Positions 1-8,901 of a DNA stretch of 64,000 nt are shown in pieces. Source of the stretch: Pseudomonas ekonensis (GTDB lineage Bacteria; Pseudomonadota; Gammaproteobacteria; Pseudomonadales; Pseudomonadaceae); the NCBI RefSeq assembly GCF_019145435.1, contig NZ_JAHSTS010000001.1, forward strand, positions 2,308,001 through 2,372,000, in the 5' to 3' direction. Both the position numbers and the translations under genes were made by a program. Below the pieces are notes generated by a model, which ran no database searches, was not told the origin of the DNA, and worked only from the letters and a program-made list of their open reading frames with translations. Every line of letters starts with the position of its first letter. Within the stretch, counting starts at the first letter, position 1.

Positions 1-883
1 CCTGGAAGTGGTGAACAAGCAGGTCGACTCGACCTTCCGCTTCATGACCGTCGACTGGGACGGCCAGATCCGCATGGATCCGTCCTCCAGCCACGCCATG
101 CAGGGCCTGATCGGCCTCAAGGAGCGCTTCGACGTGGCGTTCGCCTGCGACCCGGATCACGACCGTCATGGCATCGTGACCCCGAGCGGCGGCCTGCTGG
201 CGCCGAACAACTATCTGGCCGTGGCCATCGACTACCTGTTCCGGAACCGTCCGCAATGGCGCGCCGATGCCGCCGTGGGCAAGACCGTGGTCAGCAGCGG
301 GCTGATCGACCGCGTGGCCAAGCGTCTGGGCCGTCGCCTGTACGAAGTGCCGGTGGGCTTCAAGTGGTTCGCTGACGGCCTGTTCGACGGTTCGCTCGGC
401 TTCGGCGGCGAAGAAAGCGCCGGCGCCTCGTTCCTGCGCAAGGACGGCGGCGTCTGGAGCACCGACAAGGACGGCCTGATCCCTTCGCTGCTGGCCGCGG
501 AAATGACCGCCCGCACCGGTCGCGATCCGGGCCAGGCCTACCGGGCGCTGACCGACGAGCTGGGCGAGCCGTTTTCGGTGCGCGTGGACGCCAAGGCCAA
601 CCCCGAGCAGAAAGCGCTGCTGAGCAAGCTGTCGCCGCAGCAAGTCACCTCCACCGAACTGGCGGGCGAGAAGATCGACAGCATCCTCAGCCACGCGCCA
701 GGCAACGACCAGGCCATCGGCGGCCTGAAGGTGATGACCGAGAACGGCTGGTTCGCGGCGCGTCCGTCGGGCACCGAGGACATCTACAAGATCTACGCCG
801 AAAGCTTCATCGGCGACGACCACCTCAAGCAACTGGTGGCCGAGGCGCAGACCCTGGTGGACGGTGCGATCAGCGCGAAGTGA
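1..883 (+). CDS. pgm: Phosphoglucomutase, C-terminal part (5' end outside window)
   Basis: Interconverts glucose-1-phosphate and glucose-6-phosphate in the cytosol, feeding glycogen, trehalose and envelope sugars. The frame is open from the first base, so the start lies upstream. About 293 residues remain, corresponding to the last half of the alpha-D-phosphohexomutase fold. Visible marks are the metal-binding loop CDPDHDRHG (near residue 50), the sugar-specificity loop GGEESAG (near residue 137) and the phosphate-binding [15 protein letters not shown] near the C-terminus. The [10 protein letters not shown] version and the DPDHDRHG loop fit the glucose-specific Pgm type rather than AlgC/ManB. 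A REP pair and a terminator follow directly, so this is the last gene of its transcript. Confidence 0.93.
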   Translation, partial: LEVVNKQVDSTFRFMTVDWDGQIRMDPSSSHAMQGLIGLKERFDVAFACDPDHDRHGIVTPSGGLLAPNNYLAVAIDYLFRNRPQWRADAAVGKTVVSSGLIDRVAKRLGRRLYEVPVGFKWFADGLFDGSLGFGGEESAGASFLRKDGGVWSTDKDGLIPSLLAAEMTARTGRDPGQAYRALTDELGEPFSVRVDAKANPEQKALLSKLSPQQVTSTELAGEKIDSILSHAPGNDQAIGGLKVMTENGWFAARPSGTEDIYKIYAESFIGDDHLKQLVAEAQTLVDGAISAK

Positions 884-908
884 CCACGGATCCTGCTGCA
901 CCCTGGCC

Positions 909-1001
909 CCTGTGGGAGCGGGCTCGCCCGCGAAAGCGGCGGGTCAGGCACTGGAGATGTCGGCAGGGCCTGCCTTTTTGCGGGCAACCCCGCTCCCACA
1001 G
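909..1001. repeat. REP doublet (inverted pair)
   Basis: A CTGTGGGAGCGGGCTCGCCC palindrome is followed about 50 bases later by the same element inverted (GGGCAACCCCGCTCCCACAG). This two-REP arrangement is typical of Pseudomonas REPINs. It lies between the pgm stop and the pgm/pirin terminator. Confidence 0.85.
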
Positions 1002-1017
1002 TGAAGCGTGAAACAGA

Positions 1018-1049
1018 AAGGGGCGACCATTGCGGTCGCCCCTTTTTTT
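1018..1049 (+). terminator. Rho-independent terminator after pgm
   Basis: A GGGGCGACC stem, short loop and GGTCGCCCC arm are followed by seven T. It sits between the convergent pgm and pirin genes. Confidence 0.9.
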
Positions 1050-1065
1050 GCCTGCGTTCCAGCCG

Positions 1066-1761
1066 TCAGGCCAGATCCACCAGGACGACCTCGCTGTCTT
1101 CGATGGCCGTGACCGTCAGCACCTGTTCCTGGGCCACCGCGACGCCGTCCCGGGCCTGGGCGCGCAGGCCGTTGACGTCGATTGCGCCGGTGGCCGGCAC
1201 CAGATAGGCGCGGCGTCCGGCGTCCAGGCGATACTCCGCCGTTTCGCCGGCCTTGAGGTTGGCGGCCACCAGGCGGGCATCGGCGCGGATGCGCAGGCTC
1301 TGGTCATCGCCGTCCTTGCCGCTGGCCAGCGTCACGAAGCCTTCGCGCTCGCCTTTGGGGAAGGGCTTGGCGCCCCAGGAGGGCGGCGCGCCGGTTTCGG
1401 TCGGCAGGATCCAGATCTGGAAAATCTTGGTGTCGCCCGCTTCGAGGTTGTATTCGCTGTGTGCGATGCCGGTGCCGGCGCTCATCACTTGCACATCGCC
1501 CGCTTCGGTGCGGCCCTTGTTGCCCAGGTTGTCCTGGTGGCTGATCGCGCCTTCACGGACATAGGTGATGATTTCCATGTCCCGGTGCGGATGGGTGGGA
1601 AAACCGGTGCCGGGCGCGATGATGTCGTCGTTCCACACGCGCAGGTTGCCCCAGCTCATGCGTTGCGGGTCGTAGTACTCGGCGAACGAGAAATGGTGAT
1701 GGGCATCCAGCCAGCCGTGGTGGGCGCCGCCCAGCGAGCTGAAAGGTCGGAGTTCAAGCAT
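1066..1761 (-). CDS. Pirin family protein (YhhW-like, quercetin 2,3-dioxygenase type)
   Basis: Bicupin metalloprotein of 231 residues. All four metal ligands of the YhhW/pirin family are present: H57 and H59 in THPHRDMEI, and H101 and E103 in AHSEYN. The N-terminal half is the conserved pirin cupin; the C-terminal half is the degenerate second cupin. The start at 1761 is chosen because MLELRPFSSLGGAHHGWL matches the usual family start and GAGGA lies upstream; an in-frame extension of 17 residues is less likely. Bacterial homologues can oxidise quercetin in vitro, but the physiological substrate here is unknown. It is monocistronic, and the 232 bases separating it from the divergent helicase gene must hold both promoters. 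Confidence 0.88.
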   Translation of the reverse strand: MLELRPFSSLGGAHHGWLDAHHHFSFAEYYDPQRMSWGNLRVWNDDIIAPGTGFPTHPHRDMEIITYVREGAISHQDNLGNKGRTEAGDVQVMSAGTGIAHSEYNLEAGDTKIFQIWILPTETGAPPSWGAKPFPKGEREGFVTLASGKDGDDQSLRIRADARLVAANLKAGETAEYRLDAGRRAYLVPATGAIDVNGLRAQARDGVAVAQEQVLTVTAIEDSEVVLVDLA

Positions 1762-1993
1762 GGTCGTGATCCTCGATAGGTTCCCGGAGCAGCGGGGAAT
1801 GACGGGCATCATCCATCAGGAAGTCATCGATAAAAAGCGTAAAAAGTGCGCCATAACAATCGAATCTGTCGATGCTATTGAACCTCGAAACGGTCTTATC
1901 CAGCCTTCGATTCGTCGTCTAACCCCATGACCTGCAAGCATTTCGCTAGAACTCAAGAGCAATTCCAGACACCATAGCGCTCAACCGTTTCAG

Positions 1994-4486
1994 ATGCCGG
2001 AGTCCGTCAGCGTGGCGCAGCACACCCCCGATCTTCCTCCCGAACTTCGCCCCTTGGCCGAGATGCCGTGGTTCAAGCGCCTGGCCGCCCGCTTCCTGGG
2101 GCACGGCCTGACCCGCTTGCGCGCCCAGCACCGTTCGTCGTGGCTGCACGGTCAGGCCGACGGCTTTCGCAGCGGCCACACCGCCGGCGTCGAGTACGGC
2201 TATAAGGAAGGCCGGCAGGACGGGCTGGAAGAGGGCCGCCAGGTCCTGCTGATCCGCGACAGCCGCAGCACCGAACATCGGCCGCCGTCCATCGATGATC
2301 ATCTGTTCGATGACTGGCGCCTGCCGCTGACCCCGGAGCTGAAGAAGCGGATGAAGGCCGATGTGGCGCGCCTGCTGCCGGCCCATGCCCAGCCGAGCGC
2401 GGCGCAGTGGAAGATGATCTTCAGCGACACGCCGTCGACGTCCGTGGTGGCCGGTGCCGGCGCCGGCAAGTCGACGACCCTGGTGCTGCGGATCCTGCTG
2501 CTGACCCACTACCTGGGCTTTGAGCTCGACTCGATGACCGTGGTGACGTTCACCCGAGAATCGCGCCGGGACTTCATCAAGAAGCTGATCGAGCTGTTCG
2601 CCCTGTGGGGGCGGCCGCTGGAACAGAAGCAGGCGCGTGACTTGGTGCGCACGTTTCACTCGCTCATCCTGCCGATGGTGCGCAGCCTGCCGGGGTTCGA
2701 GCGGTTGCAGGCGTTCGAGAACCTCAGCAACCGGCCCCAGGGTGGCGACGACGAGGCGGACAGCAACCCGTTCGACCTGCGCATCAACGAGGCCCAACGC
2801 CAGCGGCTCAACACCTGTTACCACCGCTTGTACACCGAGGATGAGCGTTTCCGTCAGTTGATCCAGCCGCTGTCGCGGCATGCCTTGCAGCTCAAGGAGC
2901 TGGAGCGCGATCACCCGGACGTGCAGAAGCGCGTGGCGGTGACCGAGCTGGCCGCCAAGCGCGATGAAGAGCTGTGCGACGTGATCGAGGATCTGTGGTT
3001 CCGGGCCGGGGCCTGGCCGATCAAGGGGATCGAGCCGAACCGCCAGACCTTCGAGATCAACGGTGCCCGTTTCCATTGCCACGGCTACATCCCGAGCCTG
3101 GATGCCTGGGTCGTGCTCGGCTTCGACGCCGGCGAAAACCCGCAGACCTGCCGGCCGGGCGCCAAGCTGACGGTGCGTTCCGAGTGGGCCGTGAAGCGCA
3201 CCCTGTTTCAAGCTTTCTGCCGTAAGCCATTGATTTGGTTGGATAACTACGAAATGTCGAAGCGGGTTCTGGCCACGCTGGCGGGGGACGCGAGCGCAGG
3301 CCCCGGCTTCGACTATAAGGTCAAAGGCGAGTTGGCTTCCGCACCGCTGCTCGACTGTTTCGTCGGCGCCGCCGGCTTCATCGAGAACCTGGGGCTGGAC
3401 GTGCCGGACGCGGTCGGCCGCATGAGTTTCGCCAAGGACGACCCCGACTGCTTCTTCTTCGAGGCCTTGAGCCTGTTCTGGCGCGCCCTGGAAGATCACC
3501 TGCTGGATCAGAAGCCGCCGGTGATGACCTACAACCGCATGTTCGCGCTGTTCAGCGAGCACTCGCCGGAAAACCTCAAGCTGCTCGGCGATGACCTGCT
3601 GCGGCCGATGTCGCACCTGATGATCGACGAGTTTCAGGACGTTTCGCCGCAGATCGTCTCGTGGATCCGCGCCAGCCTGGCCGAGATCCGCAGCCGCGGG
3701 CCGTCCATGCATGTCGGGCGCGGGGCGCAACGCTCGTCGCTGCTGTGCGTGGGCGATGACTGGCAGTCCATCTACGGCTGGCGCGGCAGTTCGCCAAGCT
3801 ACTTCATGGCGTTCAACACCGAATTCCCGTCGCCGGCCACCACGCGGGTGATGCTCAGCGAGAACTACCGCAGCCACCAGCACATCATCGATGCGGCAGA
3901 GCATGTGGTGCGGGCCGCTCCGGCGATTCCGGGGAAAAAGGCCAAGGCCTGCGGCGAGGCCGGCGAACTGCGGCCGGTCAACGTCCTGGAGCGTGATGAC
4001 GCCGCGTTGGCCCAGCGTCTGACGGAGCACTACCGGCAAGGCGATTCGATCTTGATGCTGTATCGAAGAAGTAGCGATAAGTTATTGATTGAACAGCATA
4101 TTCAGTCGGTAGTTAATGTGGATTCTAGCTTGCCGTATGAAGCCCGGCGCCTGAAGCAACTGACCTTCCACAGCGCCAAGGGCCTGCAAGCCGATGCGGT
4201 GTTCATGCTGGGAGACTGCCAGCATTTGACCAGTTCACCCTACAAGAACCAGGTCTACCGCATGGCCGGCCTGGGCAAGGCCGGCGACAGCGAACCGTAC
4301 GACAGTGCGCAAAAGGACGAGATCCTGCGCCTGGCCTACGTTGGCATCACCCGTGCGGTCAGCCACTGCTATTGGTATGTCGAACCCCAGGACGGGCCAG
4401 CGGTGAACATGCCTCGGGCATCGGACAGGGTCGACGCCGGCAAGCCGTTCTTCGCCGACCGGCGGCCGCAGAAAAAGACCGCCTGA
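1994..4486 (+). CDS. UvrD/Rep-type superfamily 1 DNA helicase with N-terminal GxxxG helix
   Basis: ATP-dependent 3'-5' helicase of 830 residues. Walker A is AGAGAGKST (around 153-161), motif II is IDEFQD (around 545), motif III includes GDDWQSIYGWRGS, motif IV is ENYRSH, and motif VI is AYVGITRA near the C-terminus. Between the first ATPase motifs and motif II lies an insertion (about residues 240-470) that resembles the position of the extra domain in HelD/helicase IV; its function is not evident. Residues 53-81 contain eight glycines at exact four-residue spacing (G53, 57, 61, 65, 69, 73, 77, 81), a FliH-like GxxxG helix not expected in UvrD proteins. It is a single gene between the pirin promoter and a strong terminator. 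The role is probably DNA repair or recombination; the exact subfamily is uncertain. Confidence 0.85.
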   Translation: MPESVSVAQHTPDLPPELRPLAEMPWFKRLAARFLGHGLTRLRAQHRSSWLHGQADGFRSGHTAGVEYGYKEGRQDGLEEGRQVLLIRDSRSTEHRPPSIDDHLFDDWRLPLTPELKKRMKADVARLLPAHAQPSAAQWKMIFSDTPSTSVVAGAGAGKSTTLVLRILLLTHYLGFELDSMTVVTFTRESRRDFIKKLIELFALWGRPLEQKQARDLVRTFHSLILPMVRSLPGFERLQAFENLSNRPQGGDDEADSNPFDLRINEAQRQRLNTCYHRLYTEDERFRQLIQPLSRHALQLKELERDHPDVQKRVAVTELAAKRDEELCDVIEDLWFRAGAWPIKGIEPNRQTFEINGARFHCHGYIPSLDAWVVLGFDAGENPQTCRPGAKLTVRSEWAVKRTLFQAFCRKPLIWLDNYEMSKRVLATLAGDASAGPGFDYKVKGELASAPLLDCFVGAAGFIENLGLDVPDAVGRMSFAKDDPDCFFFEALSLFWRALEDHLLDQKPPVMTYNRMFALFSEHSPENLKLLGDDLLRPMSHLMIDEFQDVSPQIVSWIRASLAEIRSRGPSMHVGRGAQRSSLLCVGDDWQSIYGWRGSSPSYFMAFNTEFPSPATTRVMLSENYRSHQHIIDAAEHVVRAAPAIPGKKAKACGEAGELRPVNVLERDDAALAQRLTEHYRQGDSILMLYRRSSDKLLIEQHIQSVVNVDSSLPYEARRLKQLTFHSAKGLQADAVFMLGDCQHLTSSPYKNQVYRMAGLGKAGDSEPYDSAQKDEILRLAYVGITRAVSHCYWYVEPQDGPAVNMPRASDRVDAGKPFFADRRPQKKTA

Positions 4487-4500
4487 ATCGATCGACCAAC

Positions 4501-4533
4501 AAAAAGCCCGCTATCGCTAGCGGGCTTTTTTGT
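4501..4533. terminator. Bidirectional Rho-independent terminator
   Basis: AAAAAGCCCGCTA, loop TCG, TAGCGGGCTTTTTT: a 9-10 bp stem with an A run before and a T run after. It lies between the convergent helicase and DUF1652 genes and could serve both. Confidence 0.9.
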
Positions 4534-4548
4534 TTGTGAATCATAAAG

Positions 4549-4821
4549 TTATGCGTAGCTTCTCAACGATTCCGGAGGAGTGAACGTGTCCAGTTCATCC
4601 TCGACCGCCTCGATTATTCGTTCGACGTCCGCCGCGTTCATCACGGTGGCGCAGGGAATGCCCGCGATCGCGATCAGGGTTTCGCCGCTGGCGCGGTCGA
4701 ACAGTCGGGCGACCATGCTGCCCGGTGCGTCCATCGTCGCCTCGAATCCCATGGGATGAAAATGCCAGCGCATCAGCTGGCAGGCGTTGGGAAAGGTGAC
4801 TTTGCTTGAGGCTCTATTCAT
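4549..4821 (-). CDS. DUF1652 family protein
   Basis: Small 90-residue cytosolic protein. The pattern FPNACQLMRWHFHPMGFEAT, then ARLFDRASGETLIAIAGI, then a helical VERIIEAVEDEL tail, fits DUF1652, a family found almost only in Pseudomonas and without a known function. The start at 4821 (MNRASS) is preferred over the upstream in-frame ATG because it gives the usual family length and is preceded by an AAGG ribosome site. There is no signal peptide or membrane segment. It stands alone, convergent with the helicase gene. Confidence 0.75.
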   Translation of the reverse strand: MNRASSKVTFPNACQLMRWHFHPMGFEATMDAPGSMVARLFDRASGETLIAIAGIPCATVMNAADVERIIEAVEDELDTFTPPESLRSYA

Positions 4822-4924
4822 GTGTTGCCCGCCTTCTTCATCGAGCGCTTCCGTTTGCTCAGGGTAGGTGGGAAGAGCCTTCATTGGCTCAACCGGTGGG
4901 TGCCTTTAAAAGTAGCATCTGGAT

Positions 4925-4948
4925 GTGAAAATCCTGTGAGAATTTTCA
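4925..4948. promoter_or_regulatory. Perfect inverted repeat in the DUF1652/AraC intergenic region
   Basis: TGAAAAT, ten-base spacer, ATTTTCA: a perfect 7-bp dyad in an AT-richer patch of the 265-bp gap between the divergent DUF1652 and AraC-type genes. It is a possible operator; the protein that would bind it is unknown. Confidence 0.35.
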
Positions 4949-5086
4949 GGCCGTTTGGCGATTGCGCGGATTATTTTGATGTAAGTCACGAACCATGCGG
5001 CCGTGGGCGACGAAGCGCCATTGCGGTCCGGTCATTGCCCGGGCGCCTGAAGTTGGGCAAGCTCGGTGCTTTTGGCAGAGACCCTT

Positions 5087-5902
5087 ATGCACGCCGACGA
5101 CGACGGCCCGGAGCAGTCCCCGGCCACCCGCGAAACGGTCATGCGCTATCACCTGAGCTGGAAGCGCCGGGATCTGGACAGCGTGATGGCGCTCTACCAT
5201 CCGGCCATCCAGTACAACGACTTCTTCCAGAACCGCGTGCTCGGGCTCGACGAGCTGCGCGAGTACGTGCGGGTCAGTATGCCGCGTGAATCCGACGAAG
5301 CGCTGGAGCATTGCGACCGGATCCGCATCGACGGCAACACGGCGTTCATTCAGTACGAGGTGACGTTGCGCGGCGGCAGCGGCCTGGTGTCGTTCCGCTC
5401 CAGTGAAGCGATCACCGTCAAGGACGGCTTGATCTGGCGCGTCAACGAATACGCCTCGCTGGTGCGGGAAACGGCCGCTGCGGCCCAGGCGTCGAACCGG
5501 CGCCCGGCGGCGAGCCGCCTGGGGTTGTCGCCGCGCCAGTTGAGCTTCATGGCCGACGACCTGCAAAGCTATTTCCAGCGCCAGCAACCGTACCTCGACC
5601 CGGAGCTGGACCTGCAGCGGGTGGCGAAGGAGTGCGGGTACAGCCGTAACCAGATTTCCTACCTGCTCAACCAGGTGCTGGGGCAAAGCTTCTATCGCTA
5701 CGTCAATCAGGCTCGCCTGCAGCATGTGCTGCGGGGCCTGGACAGCGCCACGCCGCCGCTGCGCATCGATGAGCGGGCCTTCGCCGCCGGCTTCAACTCG
5801 CTGTCGGCGTTCTACAGCTGCTTTCGCCAGCACACCGGGCAGTCGCCCAAGGCTTACGCCAAACAAATTTCTTTGCGGGCACGCGCGCAAGACAACCCTT
5901 GA
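5087..5902 (+). CDS. AraC-type regulator with N-terminal NTF2/SnoaL-like domain
   Basis: Protein of 271 residues made of two parts. Residues about 10-130 form a SnoaL/NTF2-like alpha+beta barrel (RYHLSWKRRDLDSVMALYHP, then IRIDGNTAFIQYEVTLRGG), a fold that usually binds a small molecule. Residues about 165-262 form the two helix-turn-helix motifs of an AraC/XylS regulator (LDLQRVAKECGYSRNQISYL and FAAGFNSLSAFYSCFRQHTG). It is presumably a ligand-responsive activator with the NTF2 domain as sensor, in place of the usual cupin. It lies 51 bp upstream of and co-directional with the amine oxidase/cupin/binding-protein genes, so these are its likely targets. An in-frame GTG 21 bases upstream is an alternative start. 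Confidence 0.85.
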   Translation: MHADDDGPEQSPATRETVMRYHLSWKRRDLDSVMALYHPAIQYNDFFQNRVLGLDELREYVRVSMPRESDEALEHCDRIRIDGNTAFIQYEVTLRGGSGLVSFRSSEAITVKDGLIWRVNEYASLVRETAAAAQASNRRPAASRLGLSPRQLSFMADDLQSYFQRQQPYLDPELDLQRVAKECGYSRNQISYLLNQVLGQSFYRYVNQARLQHVLRGLDSATPPLRIDERAFAAGFNSLSAFYSCFRQHTGQSPKAYAKQISLRARAQDNP

Positions 5903-5953
5903 GCCCTGCCACTAGGATCGCCGCCATCGACCTTTTGATTGGCGGAGTCTTGC

Positions 5954-7360
5954 ATGCCGGCGTGGCGCAACATCAGTTTGTGGATGGACCAGCTTGACGA
6001 GCCGCTGACCGCGCGACCGGCGCTGGAGCAGGACCTGGACGTCGACGTGGCGATCATCGGCGCCGGTTACACGGGGCTGTGGACGGCGTACTACCTCAAG
6101 CGGCTGGCGCCGGGCCTGGACATCGCCATCGTCGAGGCGCAGACCGCCGGGTTCGGTGCGTCCGGGCGCAACGGCGGCTGGCTGATGGGCAATCTGCTGG
6201 GCGAGGACCGCTTGCTGGCCGGGCTTTCTCCCCAGCAGCGCCGGGCGTCCTATGACCTGTTGCACAGCATTCCCGACGAGGTGGAAGTCGTCCTCGAACG
6301 CGAAGGCATCGACTGCGATTACCGCAAGGGCGGCGTGCTGTACTGCGCCGCGCGTTACCCGGAGCAAGCGGCGAGCCTGCGCCAGTACCTCGACAAGCTG
6401 CACGCCCAAGGCCTGAGCGACAACGACTACCGTTGGCTCAGCCCCGAGCAGTTGGCGCAGCAACTGCGGATCGCCAAGCCGTACGGCGCGATCTTCGCCC
6501 CCCACGTGGCGACCCTTCATCCGGCCAAACTGGTGCGCGGCCTGGCCCGCGCGGTTCAACGCATGGGCGTGAAGATCTACGAGAACAGTCCCGTCACCCA
6601 TTGGCAGGCCGGCAGCCTGCGCACCGACAAGGCCAGCGTACGCAGCCGCTGGATCGTGCCGGCGGTGGAAGGCTATTCGGTGACGCTGCCGCCGCTGGGC
6701 CGCTACCAGTTGCCGGTGCAAAGCCTGATCGTCGCCACCGAACCGCTGTCGGCGGCGGTCTGGGACGAGATCGGCCTCAACGGCGGCCAGGCGTTCAGCG
6801 AGTTCAGCCGCCAGGTCACGTACGGCCAGCGCAGCGCCGACAATCGCCTGATCTTCGGGGCCCGCGGCGGCTACCGGTTCGCCGGCAGGCTGCGGCACGA
6901 CTTCGACCTGACCCGCGATGAAGTGCAGCTGCGCCGCTATCTGTTCGGCGAGCTGTTCCCGCAACTGAAAAACGTGCAGATCACCCACGGCTGGGGCGGC
7001 AACCTCGGTATGTCCCGGCACTTCAAGCCGCACATGCTCTGCGACCGCGCCAACGGCATTGCCTTGTCCGGCGGCTACGGCGGCGAGGGCGTCGGTGCCA
7101 GCAACCTGGGCGGACGCACCCTGGCCGACCTGATCCTGGAGCGCGACAGCGAGCTGGTGCACCAGCCCTGGGTGCTGCCGGACGGCGGGATCCACGCGCT
7201 GCGCGCCTGGGAGCCCGAGCCGTGCCGGTGGCTGGGCTACAACGCGATCATCAAGAGTTTCGTCCATGAGGACCAGACCCTGGCCAACCCGGCGACCGCG
7301 CCCTGGCGGCGCAAGCTGGCCAGCCGGGTGGCGGGCTTCATGGAAGGTTTCATGCACTGA
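5954..7360 (+). CDS. FAD-dependent amine oxidoreductase, PuuB-like (DAO family)
   Basis: Glycine/D-amino-acid-oxidase-fold flavoenzyme of 468 residues. The dinucleotide-binding motif IIGAGYTG is at residues 34-41, followed by GFGASGRNGGW, a signature of gamma-glutamylputrescine oxidase and related amine oxidases. A C-terminal GYGGEGVGASNLGGR closes the FAD site. Expected chemistry is oxidative deamination of an amine or amino acid with H2O2 release. Start at the ATG preceded by GGAG with good spacing. It is followed after 31 bases by a cupin gene and then a PotF-type binding protein, which supports polyamine or a related amine as substrate. PuuB itself is not proven. Confidence 0.85.
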   Translation: MPAWRNISLWMDQLDEPLTARPALEQDLDVDVAIIGAGYTGLWTAYYLKRLAPGLDIAIVEAQTAGFGASGRNGGWLMGNLLGEDRLLAGLSPQQRRASYDLLHSIPDEVEVVLEREGIDCDYRKGGVLYCAARYPEQAASLRQYLDKLHAQGLSDNDYRWLSPEQLAQQLRIAKPYGAIFAPHVATLHPAKLVRGLARAVQRMGVKIYENSPVTHWQAGSLRTDKASVRSRWIVPAVEGYSVTLPPLGRYQLPVQSLIVATEPLSAAVWDEIGLNGGQAFSEFSRQVTYGQRSADNRLIFGARGGYRFAGRLRHDFDLTRDEVQLRRYLFGELFPQLKNVQITHGWGGNLGMSRHFKPHMLCDRANGIALSGGYGGEGVGASNLGGRTLADLILERDSELVHQPWVLPDGGIHALRAWEPEPCRWLGYNAIIKSFVHEDQTLANPATAPWRRKLASRVAGFMEGFMH

Positions 7361-7391
7361 ACCCCGCTTCAATCCCACGACAGGTAGCCCC

Positions 7392-7736
7392 ATGAGCATC
7401 ACCCAGTTCAAAAACACCGCCACGTTGCCGCTGGACGAATCCAGCCCGGTGGCCGTTCCCCTCGGCACGCCGGTGGCGGTCGCCTCGACCACCAGCGTCG
7501 AGCGCGACGACGGCGTCGAAACCGGCGTCTGGGCGTGCACGCCCGGCCGCTGGCGCCGGCAGATCACCGCCCAGGAGTTCTGCCATTTCATCGCCGGCCG
7601 CTGCACGTTCACCCCCGACGGCGGTGGCGAGACCCTGCACATCCAGGGCGGCGACGCCCTGATGCTGCCGGCGAACACGCTCGGCGTCTGGGACATCCAG
7701 GAGACCGTGCGCAAGACCTATGTCCTGATTTTCTGA
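7392..7736 (+). CDS. Cupin domain protein (DUF861 type)
   Basis: Single-domain cupin of 114 residues. The core is VWACTPGRWRRQI, then FCHFIAGRCTFTPDGG and GDALMLPANTLGVWDI, which matches the DUF861/(S)-ureidoglycine-type cupins often found next to FAD amine oxidases in Pseudomonas. Most metal-ligand histidines of catalytic cupins are missing, apart from the single CHF histidine, so a binding or accessory role is as likely as catalysis. It lies between the oxidoreductase and the periplasmic binding protein in the same direction with short gaps, so it is likely part of one transcript. Confidence 0.8.
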   Translation: MSITQFKNTATLPLDESSPVAVPLGTPVAVASTTSVERDDGVETGVWACTPGRWRRQITAQEFCHFIAGRCTFTPDGGGETLHIQGGDALMLPANTLGVWDIQETVRKTYVLIF

Positions 7737-7802
7737 CTTTCCGATCTTTGATTGCCTGCCCGCTTCACGACAAAAAAGACAACAGCACCCACAGGTATCC
7801 CC

Positions 7803-8888
7803 ATGATCCAGAAAACCCTCTCACTGGCGCCGCTGCTGCTGGTCGCCTCGCTCAGCCACGCGGCCGACACGGTCAAGGTCTACAACTGGTCCGACTACAT
7901 TGCGCCGGACACCGCGAAGAACTTCGAGAAGGACACGGGCCTGGGCGTCACCTACGACGTCTACGACAGCAACGAAACCCTCGACGGCAAGCTGATGACC
8001 GGCAAGTCCGGCTACGACGTGGTGTTTCCTTCCAACCATTTCATGGCGCGGCAGATCCAGGGCGGGGCGCTGAAGAAGCTCGACAAGAGCCAACTGCCGA
8101 ACTGGAAGAACCTCAACCCGGTGCTGCTCAAGGCCCTGCAAACCAATGATCCGGGCAACGAGCACGGCTTCCCGTACCTGTGGGGCAGCACCGGCATCGG
8201 CTACAACGTGGCCAAGGTCAAGGCTGTGCTGGGCGACGCTGCGCCGCTGGATTCCTGGGATCTGATCTTCAAGCCCGAATACATGCAGAAACTGCAGAAG
8301 TGTGGCGTGGCGATCCTCGACAACGGTCCGGAACTGCTGCCGGCGGCGCTCAACTACCTGGGCCTGCCGCACCACAGCAAGAACCCCGAGGACTACAAGA
8401 AGGCCGAAGCGCTGCTGATGAAGGTGCGGCCTTACGTCAGCTACTTCCATTCCTCCAAGTACACCAGTGACCTGGCCAACGGCGACATCTGCGTGGCGGT
8501 GGGCTTCTCCGGCGACATCCTGCAAGCGGAAAACCGAGCCAAAGAGGCGAAGAACGGCGTCGAGATCGGCTATTCGATCCCCAAGGAGGGCGCCGCCATC
8601 TGGTTCGACATGGTCGCGATGCCTGCCGACGCGCCTGACGAGAAGGCCGGCTATGCGTTCATGAACTACCTGCTGCGCCCGGACGTGATGGCCGGCATCA
8701 GCAACTACGTGCACTACGCCAACGGCAACGAGCAGGCCGACGGCCTGATCGACCCGGCCATCAAGGGCGACACCAAGGTTTATCCGAGCCCCGAGATGAT
8801 GGGCAAGCTGTTCGCGCTGGAGGCGATGCCGCTCAACATCGACCGGATCCGCACCCGCGTATGGAACAAGATCCGCACCGGCAGTTGA
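7803..8888 (+). CDS. Polyamine-type ABC transporter substrate-binding protein (PotF/SpuD-like)
   Basis: Periplasmic binding protein of 361 residues, the usual PotF length. The Sec signal peptide is MIQKTLSLAPLLLVASLSHA. The mature protein starts with DTVKVYNWSDYIAPDT, the hallmark of the PotF/PotD/SpuD family, and later shows YDVVFPSNHFMARQI and LWGSTGIGYNVAKV. It probably captures putrescine, spermidine or an analogue. No permease or ATPase genes lie beside it, so it must use a transporter encoded elsewhere or act as a sensor. It is the last gene of the amine set and is followed by a REP doublet. Confidence 0.88.
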   Translation: MIQKTLSLAPLLLVASLSHAADTVKVYNWSDYIAPDTAKNFEKDTGLGVTYDVYDSNETLDGKLMTGKSGYDVVFPSNHFMARQIQGGALKKLDKSQLPNWKNLNPVLLKALQTNDPGNEHGFPYLWGSTGIGYNVAKVKAVLGDAAPLDSWDLIFKPEYMQKLQKCGVAILDNGPELLPAALNYLGLPHHSKNPEDYKKAEALLMKVRPYVSYFHSSKYTSDLANGDICVAVGFSGDILQAENRAKEAKNGVEIGYSIPKEGAAIWFDMVAMPADAPDEKAGYAFMNYLLRPDVMAGISNYVHYANGNEQADGLIDPAIKGDTKVYPSPEMMGKLFALEAMPLNIDRIRTRVWNKIRTGS

Positions 8889-8901
8889 TCCTTCCCCAAA
8901 A

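Noticed and set aside
5087..5902. Calling the NTF2-like/AraC gene two separate genes
   Set aside because: The frame is continuous through the linker (about residues 130-160) with no internal ribosome site, so it is one fused protein.
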